A stretch of 16,301 nucleotides of DNA from assembly GCA_020049615.1 (NCBI GenBank), contig JAIFKN010000264.1, forward strand, positions 1 to 16,301, in the 5' to 3' direction. The stretch is from a bacterium (lineage in GTDB: Bacteria > Planctomycetota > UBA11346). The notes below the pieces were generated by a model that worked only from the letters and a program-made list of their open reading frames with translations, made no database searches and had not been told where the DNA came from. The position numbers and the translations under genes are program-made. Numbering within the stretch: the first letter of the stretch is position 1; each line of letters begins with the position of its first letter. Shown here one piece after another: positions 14,420-16,301 of the stretch.

Positions 14420-14472
14420 GCCCCGACGTTGCCGTCGCCCCCCGGCCCTGCAACGTCCAGGCATGTCCGCCC
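14410..14472. repeat. Mirror-image start region of two divergent genes (22-bp inverted repeat)
   Basis: The arms 14410-14431 and 14451-14472 are inverted copies matching at 20 of 22 positions, separated by 19 bp. Each arm carries the ATG of one divergent gene, so both genes begin GCATGTCCGCCC and both have a CAACGTC just upstream. The mismatches are the two bases immediately between the CAACGTC block and the GGCATG block. Confidence 0.85.
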
Positions 14473-15881
14473 GCTCCCACGCCGACGCCATCCTCGCCTG
14501 GCTCGGCTCCCGCACCATCGCTCAGACGCAGGCCGCCTTCCCTGCCGCCGCGCTGGAGCTGCTGGCGCATGCCGACGCCCTCGCCGATGCCGCCGACAGC
14601 GACGACGAGGCGGTGCGCGGCGACGGCCTCGGCGCCCTCTTCGGCGGCCTGGTCGAGCCGCTCAATGACGGCTTCACCCCGGCCGGCCGCTGGCTGTACC
14701 ACCGCCTGTTCGGCCGCATCACCTGGCGGGTGTGCAGCCGCGTGCCCGAGCTGGCCGCGCGCCTGCGCGGCTTCGCCGTCGCCGACGAGGCCGCCCTGCT
14801 GGCGCACCACGCGCGCGTGCGCACCGGCCTGGATCCGCTACCGGTGCAGGTCGCCAAGGTGGTGATCCCTTCGCGCGTCACGCTGGGCGCCGACGTGCTG
14901 CTGACCACCGTGCTGCTGCAGCGGCTGCGCGCCCGCTACCCGCAGGCCGAGCTGGTCGTGCTCGGCGATGGCAAGCTCGCCGGCCTGATCGGCGGCTTCG
15001 CCGGCGTGCGCGTGAAGAGCCTCTCCTACGCCCGTCGCGGCCCGCTGCGCGAGCGCCTGGCCAGCTGGCTGCTGCTGGCGGACGCCGTCGCCGAGGAGCG
15101 GCCGGATCTGGTGGTGGCGCCGGACTCGCGCCTCGACCAGCTCGGCATCCTGCCGGTGATCGCCGCGCCAGCGTACCGCCTGTGGGAGAACGTCCGTCCC
15201 GAGGGCGCCTCGCCGCAGAGCCTGGCGGCGCAGCTTGATGGCTGGTGCGGCGAGCTGCTCGGCGGGACGCCATGCCTGCCGCGGCTCGCCTTCGACGCCG
15301 AGCGCGCCGCGCTGGCGCAGCGGTTCCGTGGGGCTTTCGGCATTGCACCGCTGTGCGCGGTGAAGCTCGACCACGGCGGCAACCCGGCCAAGGCCCTGCC
15401 GCGCGAGGGCGAGCTGCACCTGCTGCGCGGGCTGCGCGCCAAGGGCTGGCGCGTGCTGCTCGACCGCGGCTTCGGCGACGCCGAACTGAAGAACAGCGAC
15501 GAACTGGTCGACGCCCTCGGCTGGCGCGTCACCGACCTCGACGACAGCGGCAAGGGTCTGGGCCGCGGCGTCGCCGCGCTGGCGCGCGACGAACTGGCCG
15601 CCGCTGAGATCATCCGCTTCCACGGCTCGATCGGTGGCTGGGCCGCCGCGCTGTCGGCCTGCGGCCACGCCGTCGCCTACGACTCGGTCGGCCACCACTT
15701 GGCTGCGGCGCTGGCCGTGCCGGTATCGATCGCCTTCACCGGCTGGAGCGACCCCGGATTTCCGGTGGCGTGGCAACCGCGCGGCAGCGGAACGGTGGAG
15801 CTGGTGGCGATACCCACTGGTGAAAAGGGACAGCAACACTGGTGGGATACCGTGCTGGAGACGGTGCCGAAGGCGGGATAG
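14463..15881 (+). CDS. GT9-like glycosyltransferase (heptosyltransferase family), extended N-terminus
   Basis: A 472-residue protein with the two Rossmann halves of the GT9/GT-B family, which transfers sugars such as ADP-heptose in envelope glycan synthesis. KVVIPSRVTLGADVLLTTVL (133-152) is the N-terminal domain signature (usually ending in GDxLLTTP), followed by RARYPQAELVVLGDGKLAGL. The nucleotide-sugar end is seen in IIRFHGSIGGWAAALSACGH (383-402) and YDSVGHHLAAALAVPVSIAF (406-425), matching the family pattern of a conserved D-S-G/V-H-H/xLAAALxxP stretch. Residues 1-130 precede the first Rossmann strand; typical members start almost directly with it, so this is an added helical domain. 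ATG 14463 is chosen by the mirrored start region; the ribosome site is weak (CCAGG). The GDVLLTT glycine-aspartate appears as GADVLLTT, a slight departure. Donor and acceptor are unknown. Confidence 0.78.
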   Translation: MSARSHADAILAWLGSRTIAQTQAAFPAAALELLAHADALADAADSDDEAVRGDGLGALFGGLVEPLNDGFTPAGRWLYHRLFGRITWRVCSRVPELAARLRGFAVADEAALLAHHARVRTGLDPLPVQVAKVVIPSRVTLGADVLLTTVLLQRLRARYPQAELVVLGDGKLAGLIGGFAGVRVKSLSYARRGPLRERLASWLLLADAVAEERPDLVVAPDSRLDQLGILPVIAAPAYRLWENVRPEGASPQSLAAQLDGWCGELLGGTPCLPRLAFDAERAALAQRFRGAFGIAPLCAVKLDHGGNPAKALPREGELHLLRGLRAKGWRVLLDRGFGDAELKNSDELVDALGWRVTDLDDSGKGLGRGVAALARDELAAAEIIRFHGSIGGWAAALSACGHAVAYDSVGHHLAAALAVPVSIAFTGWSDPGFPVAWQPRGSGTVELVAIPTGEKGQQHWWDTVLETVPKAG

Positions 15882-15900
15882 AGCCAGCTGGGAGCTGCGG

Positions 15901-16117
15901 CCAGCGGCCAGCGGCCAGCGGCCAGCAGCCAGCGGCCAGCGGCCAGCGCCCAGCGCCCAGCAGCCAGCGGCCAGCAGCCAGCGGCCAGCGCCCAGCAGCC
16001 AGCAGCCAGCGGCCAGCAGCCAGCAGCCAGCAGCCAGCGGCCAGCAGCCAGCAGCCAGTAGCCAGCGGCCAGCAGCCAGCAGCCAGCAGCCAGCGGCCAG
16101 CAGCCAGCAGCCAGCGG
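15901..16117 (+). repeat. Tandem heptanucleotide array, 31 copies of CCAGCRS
   Basis: Exactly 31 uninterrupted 7-bp units fill 217 bp with no insertions or deletions. By my count there are 15 CCAGCAG, 12 CCAGCGG, 3 CCAGCGC and 1 CCAGTAG (16055-16061). Variation is confined to positions 5 to 7 of the unit. From unit 16 onward the order repeats every four units (one CGG unit then three CAG-type units), giving a 28-bp higher-order period at 16006, 16034, 16062 and 16090; the last block ends in CGG in place of a third CAG. Because 7 is not a multiple of 3, each strand gives the same heptad peptide in any frame. Confidence 0.95.
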
Positions 16118-16183
16118 CTTGTCAGAGATTCCGCGTGCCATTCCGGTTTCCTTCCTCGCCCCAGCTTCCATGCCGGGCTCGGC

Positions 16184-16226
16184 GTCAAGGCTGCCCGCTT
16201 CGCGGCGCGCTGCGCGCGGCCTTGAC
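16184..16226. repeat. GC-rich inverted repeat GTCAAGGC/GCCTTGAC
   Basis: Perfect 8-bp arms GTCAAGGC (16184-16191) and GCCTTGAC (16219-16226) enclose a 27-bp core with its own small palindromes: CCGC-TTC-GCGG (16195-16205) and GCGCGC-T-GCGCGC (16205-16217). There is no T-run, so a standard intrinsic terminator is unlikely. A TTGACA, a consensus -35 hexamer, sits at 16222-16227, but no -10 partner is visible. Confidence 0.6.
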
Positions 16227-16255
16227 ACCTGCGCGCGGCATGGGTCTGGGGTTCG

Positions 16256-16263
16256 AAAGGAAA
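16256..16263 (+). promoter_or_regulatory. Ribosome binding site of the last gene
   Basis: AAAGGAAA lies 6 to 8 bases before ATG 16270, a good position and sequence for ribosome binding, and supports that start. Confidence 0.5.
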
Positions 16264-16269
16264 CCTCAC

Positions 16270-16301
16270 ATGGCTCGCTATCCCAATCTCCTCCTCTGGA
16301 A
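16270..16301 (+). CDS. Start of an unidentified gene, cut by the window edge
   Basis: Ten codons are visible, reading MARYPNLLLW, after a good ribosome site at 16256-16263. This is too little to assign a family. The sequence is less GC-rich than the genes before it, but the stretch is too short to judge. It could equally be a chance ATG; the ribosome site is the only support. Confidence 0.4.
   Translation, partial: MARYPNLLLW

Larger units (their letters stand above)
15882..16269. other. 388-bp intergenic region with tandem array and GC-rich inverted repeat
   Basis: No gene is supported here. The region opens with a small inverted repeat, CAGCT-GGG-AGCTG, just after the glycosyltransferase stop. 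It continues with the heptamer array (15901-16117), a 66-bp spacer (16118-16183), an inverted repeat (16184-16226), and the leader of the next gene. Long open frames cross the array on both strands, but they exist only because the repeat lacks stop codons. Confidence 0.8.

Noticed and set aside
15901..16117. CRISPR array
   Set aside because: The units are 7 bp and contiguous, with no unique spacers and no cas genes nearby.
16184..16226. Intrinsic transcription terminator
   Set aside because: The hairpin is GC-rich but is not followed by a T-run on either strand.
15677..16269. Proteins with LAAGCWP heptads (minus strand) or PAASGQR heptads (plus strand) across the tandem array
   Set aside because: The 7-bp unit contains no stop in either strand, so long frames appear automatically; there is no ribosome site or non-repeat domain.

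Overview
The window is a strongly GC-rich stretch of bacterial chromosome with small intergenic gaps and many long shadow frames. Several family signatures point to the Planctomycetes-Verrucomicrobia-Lentisphaerae (PVC) superphylum. These are a pseudopilin-type C-terminus close to the H-X9-DG pattern, an ECF sigma factor resembling the Rhodopirellula/Verrucomicrobium group followed by a FecR-domain anti-sigma partner, AraC regulators paired divergently with glycoside hydrolase genes, and a secreted parallel beta-helix protein with a C-terminal sorting tail. I cannot narrow this to a genus.

Layout. Positions 3-1468 (+) hold the end of a pseudopilin-like gene and a secreted calcineurin-type phosphoesterase, joined by a GTGA stop/start overlap. 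Positions 1478-2820 (-) hold a sigma/FecR pair joined by an ATGA overlap, convergent with the phosphoesterase. A glycan-processing region follows: a clan GH-A glycoside hydrolase (2952-4856, +); AraC regulator 1 (-), divergent from a GNAT acetyltransferase plus GH20 hexosaminidase pair (5727-7974, +); AraC regulator 2 (-), divergent from a GH116 glucosidase-like gene and a beta-helix protein (8888-13788, +). After that, a membrane protein with a PH-like segment (13727-14419, -) is divergent from a GT9-like glycosyltransferase (14463-15881, +). The last 388 bases before the next gene hold a 31-copy array of a 7-bp repeat, then a GC-rich inverted repeat. A new gene begins at 16270.

How the parts may work together (inference). 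The three hydrolases lack signal peptides, so they probably act in the cytoplasm on imported oligosaccharides. The AraC proteins are the likely local sensors. The beta-helix protein is exported and may bind or cleave polysaccharide at the surface. The sigma/FecR pair is a typical envelope-signalling module, but nothing in the sequence directly links it to the hydrolases.

The most unusual non-coding features are the heptamer array with a 28-bp higher-order period (15901-16117), the near-perfect mirror image of the two start regions at 14410-14472, and the AraC 1 frame that runs 558 bp antisense into the hydrolase gene. I found no clear defence system, mobile element, CRISPR array, tRNA or rRNA.
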